DNA of 25,439 bases, taken from positions 1-25,439 of the forward strand of contig JBBDYG010000070.1 in NCBI GenBank assembly GCA_040901765.1. Reading direction: 5' to 3'. Source of the stretch: JBBDYG01 sp040901765. GTDB taxonomy: Bacteria; Planctomycetota; Planctomycetia; Pirellulales; Lacipirellulaceae. Made by a program: the position numbers and the translations under genes. Each line of letters starts with the position of its first letter. Within the stretch, counting starts at the first letter, position 1. Shown here in pieces: positions 1 to 7,651 of this stretch. Under the pieces are notes generated by a model. That model was not told the origin of the DNA. It did not search any database and worked only from the letters and a program-made list of their open reading frames with translations.

Positions 1-376
1 TGAACGACTGCCAAGAGCATACCATCCATCAGAATAAGAGTGACAGAGCACTAGGATGCTCCGTCAATCCAACCATTTTTGGGAGAAGTCCGCATTCCGA
101 CACCAAGGCTTCAGCAAGCTCAAAAAGTAGCTTGCCGGAGCACGAGTTCTGCCACGCGAACCAAGAAACAAGGGCGGTCGGGCAAAAAACGGAGAAGAAT
201 TCACTGCGCCTTAGACGCGGGAGCGCGTCGTTGCAACCGTGGCTCTGGCGAATCCCAATCGACTCCAGGCTAAGGTCATATGGGCCATTTGGGAAGCGTC
301 GGCTTATACTGGGCGAATGCGGCACCAACACGGCATATCATGCAGACTGCGCCGGCGGCCGCGTGCGTGCGAACCG
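1..376. other. Upstream stretch with no supportable gene
   Basis: Short open frames exist on both strands here, but none resembles a known family, has a convincing ribosome binding site, or shows protein-like composition. The plus-strand frame that later encodes the DUF1501 remnant is open from about 239, but its first ~45 residues are Arg/Ala-rich and look non-coding. This may be decayed sequence belonging to the broken gene that follows. Confidence 0.4.
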
Positions 377-1090
377 ATGGACGACGCGCGCGCCGCGATT
401 TGCAGGCAATCGTTTGGCGTAGTGTGGCTTTTATTAGCCGCGCTGGCGTTTAGCGTGGTTGGCGAGAGCGCAGCGATGGCCGATGACGTCGCGCCGGCTC
501 AGCACGGTCAATCGGGGATGTGGGTTTCGGACGCCTTGCCACACCTCTCCCAGTGCGTGGACGATATCGCTCTGATTCGCTCGCTGTATACGACGAACAT
601 CACGCACGAGCCGGCGCCGTATCTGATACAGACGGGGCACAATTTCGGCGACCGATTCACTCGACTTATCGCAGGAACCGGCGTCGACGTCGGAAATGTA
701 CGGAATTGGCCCCGCGAGCCAACCGATTCGTACGGGCGGCACTGCCTGATTGCGCGTCGCTTGATCGAGCGCGGAGTCCGTTTCGTGCAGCTTTATATCA
801 AAGGGCAGATATGGGACAATCACGCGGGGCTGGCGACTTGCATAAAGGAGGCCTGCGACCGCACCGATCTCTCCATCGCCGGGCTGTTGCGAGATCTGAA
901 GCAACGGGGCTTGCTCGGCGAAACCTTGATCATGTGGGGAAGCCTAACAGGTGGAGAATTGTGGCATGGAAATCGGGGACGCTGACGCGATTCTCAACGC
1001 CACGAAGAGCTTTTCGTCAATCAAAACGGTTTGAAAGAGAAACTGACCGGCGTGAATCCGGCGCGGGTCGTCCACGAGGTGCTGATATGA
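377..1090 (+). pseudogene. Broken DUF1501-family gene (remnant)
   Basis: From ATG 377 the frame gives a signal-peptide-like segment (hydrophobic FGVVWLLLAALAFSVV, then ESAAMA before DD). Two recognisable DUF1501 blocks follow. The first, HGQSGMWVSDALPHLSQCVDD, IRSLYTTNITHEPAP, LIQTG, matches the N-terminal half of the family. The second, YGRHCLIARRLIERGVRFVQLY, DNH, LLRDLKQRGLLGETLIMWG, matches the C-terminal half. The family is usually 400-480 residues; here about 150 or more middle residues are missing. After IMWG the expected GEFGRT-type motif is scrambled and a TGA follows at 983-985. The same frame then reopens and runs to a TGA at 1088-1090 (ending GVNPARVVHEVLI), a tail whose family I do not recognise. 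DUF1501 proteins are secreted sulfatase-like proteins common in Planctomycetes. I infer internal deletion plus frame decay; the tail may come from a different gene joined by the deletion. Confidence 0.65.
1076..1080 (+). promoter_or_regulatory. Ribosome binding site for the SMP-30 gene
   Basis: GAGGT lies six bases before ATG 1087. It fixes the start at 1087 rather than at the upstream ATG (520) of the same open frame, whose extension overlaps the DUF1501 remnant. It lies inside the end of the upstream frame, and the ATGA overlap at 1087-1090 suggests translational coupling was ancestral. Confidence 0.6.
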
Positions 1091-2154
1091 AATCGTTGTC
1101 CTATGTCACGTCTGCGCTGCTCGTCGGCTGCTGCCTGACTTTCGCGGTGGAGGCCGCTGAGCCCGTTGAAAATCCGATCGTCCCTGCGGGCGCCCAACTG
1201 GAGTTGCTCCACACGCGCCAAGTGAAACTCAACTCTGGTTTGACCGAAGGCCCCGCAGCCGCTCCCGATGGGAAGATCTATTTTACGGACCTTCCCTTCG
1301 GCAAAGACAACGGCATGATCCTTTGTTTCGATCCGAAGACGTTGAAGACCACCGTCTTCACCGACAATTCGGGCAAGTCCAATGGCCTAGCCTTTGATGG
1401 AAACGGAAACCTGTTGTCGTGCGACGGCGCGGACGGCGGCAGCCGCAGCGTACGACGATGGGATCTGACGTCCGGCAAAAGCGAAACGCTCGCCGATCGG
1501 TACCAGGGGAAGCGGTTCAATTCGCCAAACGACCTGTGCCTCGACACCAAGGGGCGGATTTACTTTACCGACCCGCGCTACGGTGGAACTGAGCCCCGTG
1601 AACTTCCGGGCGAAGCCGTCTATCGCATCGAGCGCGATGGAACGGTCGTACTGATCACGCGCGAAGTGGAGAAACCCAATGGCGTCTGTCTCAGCCTAGA
1701 CCAGCGGACCTTGTACGTGGGGGACCACAACAGCGGCAAAAACCGTCTCTCGCCCGATGACCCTGAGCCGGTGCGCGGTGCAATGAAGATCTACGCCTTT
1801 CCGCTCGATGAGCAAGGACTGGTTAGCGGATCGCGTAAGACGCTGGTCGATTTTGGCAAGGAGAATGGTTCGGACGGCATGCGAGTCGACACGCACGGAA
1901 ACCTCTATATTGCTGCGCGCAGCCTGGCGCGTCCAGGAATTCTGGTAATCGACCCAACTGGCAAGGAGCTGGTGTTCATCGCAACCGGACCGACCAAGCA
2001 GGCGGGGCACTTTGAGGAGTGGCGCGGCATTCCGAGCAATGTCGAGTTCGGTATTGGCGACGACAGCAATATGCTCTACGTCACGATTGACAAGAGCTTG
2101 TATCGTATTCGCCTCAAGACTCACAGGTTCCCTCTTCCGACAGTGAAAAAGTGA
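1087..2154 (+). CDS. SMP-30/gluconolactonase/LRE-like secreted protein
   Basis: This 355-residue protein is a six-bladed beta-propeller of the SMP-30/gluconolactonase family, whose members hydrolyse sugar lactones or related esters using a divalent metal. Residues 1-24 look like a signal peptide (hydrophobic LSYVTSALLVGCCLTFAVEA); LVGC at 12-15 could also serve as a lipobox, so export as a lipoprotein is possible. The expected ligands are visible: Glu54 in TEGP, Asn148 in SPND, Asn198 in KPNG and Asp263 in GSDGMRVD, equivalent to the Glu/Asn/Asn/Asp set of the human enzyme. It is the first intact gene of an overlapping operon: its ATG overlaps the stop of the upstream remnant (ATGA) and its stop overlaps the GTG start of the transporter. 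A periplasmic lactonase acting ahead of transporter and dehydrogenase is plausible; the true substrate is unknown. Confidence 0.85.
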   Translation: MKSLSYVTSALLVGCCLTFAVEAAEPVENPIVPAGAQLELLHTRQVKLNSGLTEGPAAAPDGKIYFTDLPFGKDNGMILCFDPKTLKTTVFTDNSGKSNGLAFDGNGNLLSCDGADGGSRSVRRWDLTSGKSETLADRYQGKRFNSPNDLCLDTKGRIYFTDPRYGGTEPRELPGEAVYRIERDGTVVLITREVEKPNGVCLSLDQRTLYVGDHNSGKNRLSPDDPEPVRGAMKIYAFPLDEQGLVSGSRKTLVDFGKENGSDGMRVDTHGNLYIAARSLARPGILVIDPTGKELVFIATGPTKQAGHFEEWRGIPSNVEFGIGDDSNMLYVTIDKSLYRIRLKTHRFPLPTVKK

Positions 2155-3503
2155 TTCAGGCTGCGACGTCTGTCCCGACCGCTCTCCCGCCCGATCACCT
2201 GCCGCCATTCGGCCAGGACGTCACGCGCTTGCGTGACCTTTCTCCGCAGCAGTGGAAGTCGGGCATCGCGGCGTGGCTCGGCTGGCTGTTCGACGGCCTG
2301 GACATGCACCTGTACGTCCTAGTCGCCGGCCCGTTTGTAGCAGAGTTGCTGGGCGCTGCGAGCGCTAAGGATCCGGAGGTGGGCTATTACAGCTCGTGGA
2401 TCCAGGCTGCGTTTCTGATCGGCTGGGCGCTGGGAGGCGGTTTCTTCGGATTGATCGCGGACCGCATTGGGCGCAGCCGCGCCTTGATGTTGACGATCCT
2501 CACGTACGCGCTCTTTACCGGACTCTCGTTCTTCGCGCAAACCTGGTGGCACTTACTTATCCTCCGATTTCTGGCGGCCTTGGGGATTGGCGGTGAATGG
2601 GCCGTGGGGGCGTCGATGCTTTCAGAAACCTGGCCACGCCGCTGGCGACCGTGGATGGCGGCTGTGCTGCAGACCGGAGTCAATCTCGGCGTGATACTGG
2701 CGAGCCTGGCGAACTTCGCGCTGGCCGGCTTCCCCTACCGCACTGTCTTCTTGGTCGGAGTGCTACCTGCGTTTCTAGTGCTTTGGATTCGCCGAAGCGT
2801 GCCTGAACCGGAGGAGTGGCAAAGCGCCCGGCGGCAATCGGCCGAAGCCCGTCCGAAGTTTGCGGATTTGTTTCGCGGCCCCGTTCGCCGCACGACCTTG
2901 TTAACGCTCGTCGTCTGTGCCCTCGCGCTGACCGGACACTGGGCTTTCTTGTTCTGGTACCTGCAACAGCTCAGAAACTTGCCCGACCTGGCGACGTGGA
3001 GCGACGTGGAGGTTGGGCAACTTGTTAGCAAGATGGTCTGGCTCGTCATGGTCGCGTCGATCGTCGGAAACTTTCTGGCGGCCTATTTGGCGCGTCGACT
3101 CAGATACCGGCGAGCGATCGCGCTACTCTGCCTGGCGTATTTTCTTGCAATGCTCCACACGTACGGTGTACCGCGCGAACATACAGACCTGTGGTTCGGA
3201 GTCGCGGCCATCGGCCTTTGCCAGGGAGTCTTCGCCTTGTTCACGATGTACTTACCGCCATTGTTTCCGACGCTTTTGAGAACCACGGGGGCTGGCTTCT
3301 GTTATAACTTTGGCCGCATCGTCGCCGGACTGGGAACAGTCTTCTTCGGGCTTTTCTCTCAGGTCGGCGACTATCGTCACGCGCTGCTCTACGCAGGATT
3401 TCTCTTTATTCCAGCGGCGGCGGTAGCCTGGGTGTTGCCGGAGCTGCCCGACGAAAAGACGCTGTTATCCACCAACCTAGGAACGGCCGAGCCATGCGAC
3501 TAG
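2151..3503 (+). CDS. Major facilitator superfamily (MFS) transporter
   Basis: A 450-residue inner-membrane protein with about 12 hydrophobic segments in the usual MFS 6+6 layout. The N-terminal half has FDGLDMHLY (residues 47-55) in the first membrane segment, MFS motif A GLIADRIGRSRAL (100-112), and an RFLAALGIGGEWAVGASM block typical of the sialate or aromatic-acid proton symporter branches. Asp49 and Asp51 in the first helix fit a proton-coupled carrier. The C-terminal half contains FTMYLPPLFPTLLRTTGAGFCYNFGR. The start is GTG 2151, which shares GTGA with the preceding stop; a cytoplasmic leader of ~37 residues precedes the first helix. Its stop overlaps the next gene by ten bases. Substrate cannot be read from the sequence; an organic acid or sugar acid would suit the neighbouring lactonase-like and dehydrogenase genes. 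Confidence 0.88.
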   Translation: MIQAATSVPTALPPDHLPPFGQDVTRLRDLSPQQWKSGIAAWLGWLFDGLDMHLYVLVAGPFVAELLGAASAKDPEVGYYSSWIQAAFLIGWALGGGFFGLIADRIGRSRALMLTILTYALFTGLSFFAQTWWHLLILRFLAALGIGGEWAVGASMLSETWPRRWRPWMAAVLQTGVNLGVILASLANFALAGFPYRTVFLVGVLPAFLVLWIRRSVPEPEEWQSARRQSAEARPKFADLFRGPVRRTTLLTLVVCALALTGHWAFLFWYLQQLRNLPDLATWSDVEVGQLVSKMVWLVMVASIVGNFLAAYLARRLRYRRAIALLCLAYFLAMLHTYGVPREHTDLWFGVAAIGLCQGVFALFTMYLPPLFPTLLRTTGAGFCYNFGRIVAGLGTVFFGLFSQVGDYRHALLYAGFLFIPAAAVAWVLPELPDEKTLLSTNLGTAEPCD

Positions 3504-4531
3504 AAGGTTTTCCGTCATCCTCCGCGAACGTCGCCGGCAAGACCTGTCGCGATTTCGGCTATGAGGCCCAGGATCAGTGGGGGGTGCTGCCCGCGGGCTG
3601 GAGTTGGAATGAAGTTGTCGCCGTAGCGACCGACTCAAAGGATCGAGTCTTTGTTTTCGACCGTGGCGAGCACCCGGTGACGATCTTTGATCGCAACGGC
3701 ACCTGGCTTGGCTCCTGGGGAGAGGGCTTGTTCGCCCAACCGCACGGCATCGTGATCGGACCCGATGACTCGGTCTATTGCACGGACGACCTGCAGCACA
3801 CCGTCCGCAAGTTCACTCCCGACGGCCGACTACTGCTGACGCTGGGGACCGCCAGCAATCCATCGGACACCGGCGCTACCAGCATGGACTACCGCACCAT
3901 TTTGCGAGCAGGCCCGCCGTTCAATTTCCCAACTAACCTGGCGCTTTCGCCCTCCGGGGAGTTGTACGTCGGCGACGGCTACGGCAACGCGCGGATCCAC
4001 AAGTTTACCCCCGACGGTCAGTTGCTTTTATCCTGGGGCGAACCGGGCGCAGGCCCAGGCCAGTTTTATGTGCCGCATGGCATCGCAGTCGATCGACATG
4101 GAACCGTGTATGTGGCCGACCGAGAGAATTGTCGCCTGCAACTCTTTAATCCCGATGGCGTATTTATTTCCGAATGGACCGATATCGCCCGGCCATGCGA
4201 AGTCTTTATTGACGAACAGGAGGACGTGTGGGTTGCCGAGCTCGGTTTTCGCGCAGGGATGTGGCCCGGTACCACGGCCCCCACACCTGACGCCACGGGC
4301 GGAAGAGTCAGCGTCTTTAACCCTCACGGGCAGCTCAAAGCGCGCTGGGGCGGCGGTAAGAATCCGTGCGCTCCCGGCGACTTTTTCGCCCCGCACGATG
4401 TGTGGCTTGATTCGCATGGCGACGTGTACGTCTCCGAGGTTGCCATGTCTGCCGGAGGCGCTCGAGGGCTGGTTTCACCGACTTGTCACACACTGCAAAA
4501 GTTTGTTTTGCGCGAAGGGATCCAACGATGA
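3494..4531 (+). CDS. NHL-repeat beta-propeller protein, amidating-lyase-like
   Basis: A 345-residue protein made of NHL-type propeller repeats. Repeating units include VAVATDSKDRVFVFDRGEHPVTIFD, PHGIVIGPDDSVYCTDDLQHTVRKFTPDGRLL, NLALSPSGELYVGDGYGNARIHKFTPDGQLL and PHGIAVDRHGTVYVADRENCRLQLFNPDG. Family resemblance is to the peptidyl-alpha-hydroxyglycine alpha-amidating lyase-like six-bladed propellers often found in bacterial catabolic operons, where a true lyase role is usually unproven. No signal peptide is visible, so it is probably cytoplasmic. ATG 3494 lies ten bases after AGGAA (3479-3483) and overlaps the transporter stop; its TGA overlaps the ATG of the dehydrogenase (ATGA, 4528-4531). 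Tight packing suggests co-translation with both neighbours. It may be a second lactonase-like or scaffold propeller; I cannot assign a reaction. Confidence 0.8.
   Translation: MRLEGFPSSSANVAGKTCRDFGYEAQDQWGVLPAGWSWNEVVAVATDSKDRVFVFDRGEHPVTIFDRNGTWLGSWGEGLFAQPHGIVIGPDDSVYCTDDLQHTVRKFTPDGRLLLTLGTASNPSDTGATSMDYRTILRAGPPFNFPTNLALSPSGELYVGDGYGNARIHKFTPDGQLLLSWGEPGAGPGQFYVPHGIAVDRHGTVYVADRENCRLQLFNPDGVFISEWTDIARPCEVFIDEQEDVWVAELGFRAGMWPGTTAPTPDATGGRVSVFNPHGQLKARWGGGKNPCAPGDFFAPHDVWLDSHGDVYVSEVAMSAGGARGLVSPTCHTLQKFVLREGIQR
4514..4520 (+). promoter_or_regulatory. Ribosome binding site of the dehydrogenase gene
   Basis: GAAGGGA is seven bases upstream of ATG 4528. This decides the start in favour of 4528 (MKAWRF...) over ATG 4483 in the same frame. 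The protein from 4528 begins exactly where medium-chain dehydrogenases normally begin. Confidence 0.65.
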
Positions 4532-5619
4532 AAGCTTGGCGGTTCCACAACTTTAACGACATGCGGCTAGACGACATCCCACCTCCTACTTGCAAGCCGG
4601 GTCATGTGCTGGTTGAACCGCTCTGCGTGCAACCGAGCGTCACCGAGGCGCAGCTTGCGAAAGGAATACCGACGTTAGCGTTCGACCGCATCAAACGTCG
4701 CCTTGAGACCGAAGCGCCGGTGCAACTTTTCGGGCACGAGTTCTGCGCGCGGATCTTGGAAGTCGGCCAAGGCGTCAGCCGGTTCCAGGTGGGAGACCGC
4801 GTGGCGGCGCGGGCCAAGTTGCCTTGCGGCAAGTGCCCACTTTGCAGCTCAGAGCAGAGCAATCTTTGCCGCCGTGGGCCGGTCATTGGGTTCGACCTGC
4901 CCGGCTGTTTTTCTGAGATCGCATTGCTCCCCGAAATTGCGCTCGTAAAAGTTGACGCTCGAATCTCGGATAGCGAGGCCGCCTGTCTGCAGTCGCTCAG
5001 CGATAGCGTGGCGGCTGTCGAAACGGCGCAACTGCAAATGGGAGACGCCGTGGTCATCCTGGGCCAGGGAAGCATGGGTCTGGAATGCCTGCAAATCGCC
5101 CGCCTGAGCGGGGCCGGCCTGATCGTCACCGTCGACGTCCGCGACGAAGCCTGCCAAGTTTCGCGCGAGCTTGGAGCGGACCACACGCTGAACGCGCGCA
5201 CGGAGGACGTTGTCGCAGTGATCCGCGAATTAACCGGAGGCAACGGCGCAGAGGTGGTCTTCGAGTGCGCTGGCGGCAGCCCGAAGCAAGGGCTCGCCGG
5301 CTTTCAAACGCTCTATCAGGCGGCGGAGGCGGTTCGCTCCGGCGGAAAGATCATTGGCGTGTCTTGGTTCGGCGGGCCGGTGCAGATCGACGTTGACCTT
5401 CTGCGCGAGCGCAGCTTGCGTTATCTGTTCCCCGACATCAGCACGCAGGCGCACCTGGAGCACACTGTCCGCCTCGTCGCATCAGGGCGCGTTCGCCTTA
5501 AACCGACGATCACGCACGTCTTATCCGGAATCGATTCAGTGCCCCAGGCTTTCGAGATCACGTCGAACAAAAGCCAGTTTAAGGCCATCAATCCGGCTCA
5601 GGTCATGATGCGTGCTTGA
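4528..5619 (+). CDS. Zinc-type medium-chain alcohol/polyol dehydrogenase
   Basis: A 363-residue member of the medium-chain dehydrogenase/reductase superfamily, normal in length. The N-terminal GroES-like domain has FGHEF (His70-Glu71), VGDRV (88-92) and the structural-zinc cysteines 100, 103, 106 and 114 (spacing CX2CX2CX7C). The Rossmann domain has VVILGQGSMGLECLQIA followed by the acidic end of strand two (VTVDVRDE), suggesting NAD(H). The usual catalytic CGTD/CGSD site is not seen: PSVTEAQ (residues 36-42) sits at the expected place, with Ser37 or Val38 where the zinc-binding Cys should be, and Cys33 four residues earlier. Catalysis may use Cys33 or a different metal arrangement. It is the last intact gene of the operon and probably oxidises a hydroxyl group of the imported substrate; the substrate is unknown. 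Confidence 0.87.
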   Translation: MKAWRFHNFNDMRLDDIPPPTCKPGHVLVEPLCVQPSVTEAQLAKGIPTLAFDRIKRRLETEAPVQLFGHEFCARILEVGQGVSRFQVGDRVAARAKLPCGKCPLCSSEQSNLCRRGPVIGFDLPGCFSEIALLPEIALVKVDARISDSEAACLQSLSDSVAAVETAQLQMGDAVVILGQGSMGLECLQIARLSGAGLIVTVDVRDEACQVSRELGADHTLNARTEDVVAVIRELTGGNGAEVVFECAGGSPKQGLAGFQTLYQAAEAVRSGGKIIGVSWFGGPVQIDVDLLRERSLRYLFPDISTQAHLEHTVRLVASGRVRLKPTITHVLSGIDSVPQAFEITSNKSQFKAINPAQVMMRA

Positions 5620-6108
5620 AGCTTCACTGGTGTGGGCGAGGGCGCCGATGCACCTTGAGCCGGTCTGGTTACTTGAGGCGCTTGGAGCACCGATCCCGAC
5701 CGAGCGTTGCTTCCGCTGGCGATTAACCTACCCGCTGAGGATTGGAGCTACCGACACGTGTGGGTCTACCTGCCGCCGGTTTACTTCATCGGCCTTGGCG
5801 ACCGGCAGGCTGGTTGTGGACGGTCCGATCATGGCTGCGGATGAAATCATCGCGCAAAAAAAAGACCTCCACTGTTAGCTCGCCGAGGCGTTCCCCTTCG
5901 CCATAAGCTGGGGGGAGTTATGTAGAACGGCCCGACTTTGCAGGCGAGCCGGCGGCCAGAGTAACAGCACGCCGCGTGCCAATTCAATGATCAGCCCGCG
6001 ACCGATTTTTGTATCTCAGAGTCGTGAATCATTAGCGTCGAAGTCTCGCAGAAGCTATTCAGGGTCACCCCAATCTAGCGGCGCAATTGCTATGGGCATT
6101 CTGGGCGG
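5620..6108. other. Low-coding stretch after the operon, with gene debris
   Basis: A plus-strand frame starts with GTG 5612, overlapping the dehydrogenase stop, and runs to 5878 without family resemblance. A second, better-looking peptide lies in another frame at about 5683-5844 (WSTDPDRALLPLAINLP, then WSYRHVWVYLPPVYFIGLGDR) with no start codon of its own. The pair may be the frameshifted debris of a former sixth operon gene, but I recognise no family. From 5880 to 6108 I see no gene. No clear transcription terminator follows the dehydrogenase. Confidence 0.35.
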
Positions 6109-6336
6109 CTATTCACCACTCTCGCATAAACGGTCGATGGTTCGTTGGTTTGCTTCCAGCCACTCGGTACGAAGTCGTTGCGTCTCGGCTTCGAGAGCAC
6201 GAATTGCCTCAGCGCACTTGACTGGGCCCATCATTTCAAGAAGCGCACGTTGCTTCGCGTGGATTTCCCGCAGCCGCAAGAGCCATTCGCGTCCTCGGGC
6301 AAGCATTGCACGGCTGCTAGTAGCGTTAGGCTCCAT
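6109..6336 (-). CDS. Small coiled-coil-like hypothetical protein
   Basis: Read from ATG 6336, this minus-strand frame encodes 75 residues rich in Arg, Glu, Leu and Ala, with heptad-like spacing (REWLLRLREIHAKQRALLEMM, then EAIRALEAETQRLRTEWLEA), so a short coiled coil or helical hairpin is likely. The frame is also open upstream to a TTG at 6369. In a neighbouring minus frame, GTG 6428 begins VSRPTEAILRDAWRDIKHDDWHG, which also looks protein-like and breaks off where the coiled-coil frame begins. The real gene may once have run from 6428 and been split by one frameshift near 6365. No family is recognised. It faces away from the operon and stands alone. Confidence 0.45.
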   Translation of the reverse strand: MEPNATSSRAMLARGREWLLRLREIHAKQRALLEMMGPVKCAEAIRALEAETQRLRTEWLEANQRTIDRLCESGE

Positions 6337-6421
6337 GACGCGCGGATAATCCAGCGAGTCCCATGCCAATCGTCATGCTTGATATCTCGCCACGCGTCGC
6401 GCAAGATAGCCTCTGTCGGCC

Positions 6422-6436
6422 GGGACACGGTGTCCC
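6422..6436. repeat. Perfect palindrome at the upstream edge of the small minus-strand ORF
   Basis: GGGACAC, one base, then GTGTCCC forms a perfect 7-bp inverted repeat. It includes the GTG (minus strand, 6428-6426) that could start the longer version of the small ORF, and lies 60 bp before the beta-helix gene. It could be an operator or the edge of a repeated genomic element; the sequence alone does not decide. Confidence 0.4.
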
Positions 6437-6496
6437 TCTAGATTGAACTGTTACGAGATCAATCGACAACTTTAAGTCGAGAAAGAAGCGCCCCCT

Positions 6497-7642
6497 ATGC
6501 CATCGGCAACATCGAACCTTCGAAGCATGGTCTGCGCCGCCGTACTGGCGGCGATCGCACTAGCTCTGGGGCCCAATGCAGCGTCGGCCGTTAATCATCG
6601 GGGAAGAACTGTTTACGTTTCGAAACTCGGCGATAACTCCGACGGCGCTTCATGGGCCAAAGCCTACCGCTCGATTCAAGCGGCTCTCGCCGCAATTCCT
6701 GACGATCGGGGCGGCCATCGCGTGGTTATTCGGCCCGACACGTATATGGAGGCTAATCTTTATCCGGCCCATAAGGGGGCACCGGATTCGTACAACGAAC
6801 TGGTGGGCGACTTCGACGGCAGTCTAGGTTCCGGTGCCAAAGGGTGGGTCGTGATCGATTCAGGCGACCCCGAGCGAGGGTTCAAGAGCTACGACTGGCA
6901 CGGCACGATTCGCTCATATAAGAAAGGCTGGTCACCGGAGCATAAAGCTGAGAGCTTTTCGGCGGTCGTCTGGGATCGTTGGACGTTCCGACGGCTGTAC
7001 GTCACGGGCGGAGATGCCGGACTGTTCTTCGATCTGGTGGACAAGATTCAGCCATTCACAGTGGTGGTAGAAGATTGTGTCAGCATCGGTCGCGCCTTCG
7101 GCGGCGGAGTTGCAAGCTGCCTTTCACGTCCCGAGGAACCGGTGGCGTTCCGGCGTTGTTCGCTGTGGTCACTTGATTTCTGGGGTGATACCTCAGGCGC
7201 CTACGTGCGGTTCGAGAACAAGACTATGCCCGACCAGCCTGACGTGGTGTTCGAGGACTGTACGATGGTTGGCCCACAGTGCGCGCTAAAGGCCAACAAT
7301 TTTGGCTTTCATACCTTCACACACGCGAGGCTCGCGCGCTGTCGTCTCGCGGCGTTAAATTTCTCCCAGCCCCATGGAACGCCCACCGACGGCGTTATCC
7401 AAAGTGTGCAGGAGGGAAAGCTCTTGAAGGTGGACCTCGAGGACTGCACGCTCATGGGCTATAAGGTGTTTGGCGTCATCGTGCAAAAAGAAACCACTGA
7501 CCAAATCGCCTACACGACAAAGGGCGACAATCAGGCGTACGTGCAGTTCCAGCAAGAGTTGCCCCCGGGTATGAAACGAATCAATCATTGGCCCGTCGAA
7601 CTGTTTCAATCTCTCTCGCCCCCAGCGGCGTTGGCGCGCTAG
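6497..7642 (+). CDS. Secreted right-handed beta-helix (pectate-lyase-fold) protein
   Basis: A 381-residue protein beginning with a clear signal peptide (about 1-31, with hydrophobic VCAAVLAAIALALG and cleavage after AASA). The mature start, TVYVSKLGDNSDGASWAKAYRSIQAALAAIPDD, is the classic opening of secreted parallel beta-helix proteins. Later segments of the form VVVEDCVSIG, VAFRRCSLWSLD, VVFEDCTMVG, ARLARCRLAALNF and VDLEDCTLMG are successive helix coils with an 'xxDC/RC' rhythm. Such proteins are often polysaccharide-binding or polysaccharide-degrading, but I see no catalytic motif that fixes an activity. It appears full length and monocistronic. ATG 6497 fits the signal peptide; only a weak purine-rich stretch (GAAAGAAG) precedes it. 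Confidence 0.75.
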   Translation: MPSATSNLRSMVCAAVLAAIALALGPNAASAVNHRGRTVYVSKLGDNSDGASWAKAYRSIQAALAAIPDDRGGHRVVIRPDTYMEANLYPAHKGAPDSYNELVGDFDGSLGSGAKGWVVIDSGDPERGFKSYDWHGTIRSYKKGWSPEHKAESFSAVVWDRWTFRRLYVTGGDAGLFFDLVDKIQPFTVVVEDCVSIGRAFGGGVASCLSRPEEPVAFRRCSLWSLDFWGDTSGAYVRFENKTMPDQPDVVFEDCTMVGPQCALKANNFGFHTFTHARLARCRLAALNFSQPHGTPTDGVIQSVQEGKLLKVDLEDCTLMGYKVFGVIVQKETTDQIAYTTKGDNQAYVQFQQELPPGMKRINHWPVELFQSLSPPAALAR

Positions 7643-7651
7643 CTCGGGTGA

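Noticed and set aside
520..1086. In-frame N-terminal extension of the SMP-30 gene (start at 520)
   Set aside because: It overlaps the DUF1501 remnant in another frame, is Arg-rich, and would bury the signal peptide and the GAGGT site that fit a start at 1087.
5966..5982. Minus-strand TTGGCACG-N4-GTGCT, one mismatch from a sigma-54 promoter
   Set aside because: No minus-strand gene lies downstream, only the antisense of the dehydrogenase; one such match in 25 kb of GC-rich DNA can arise by chance.
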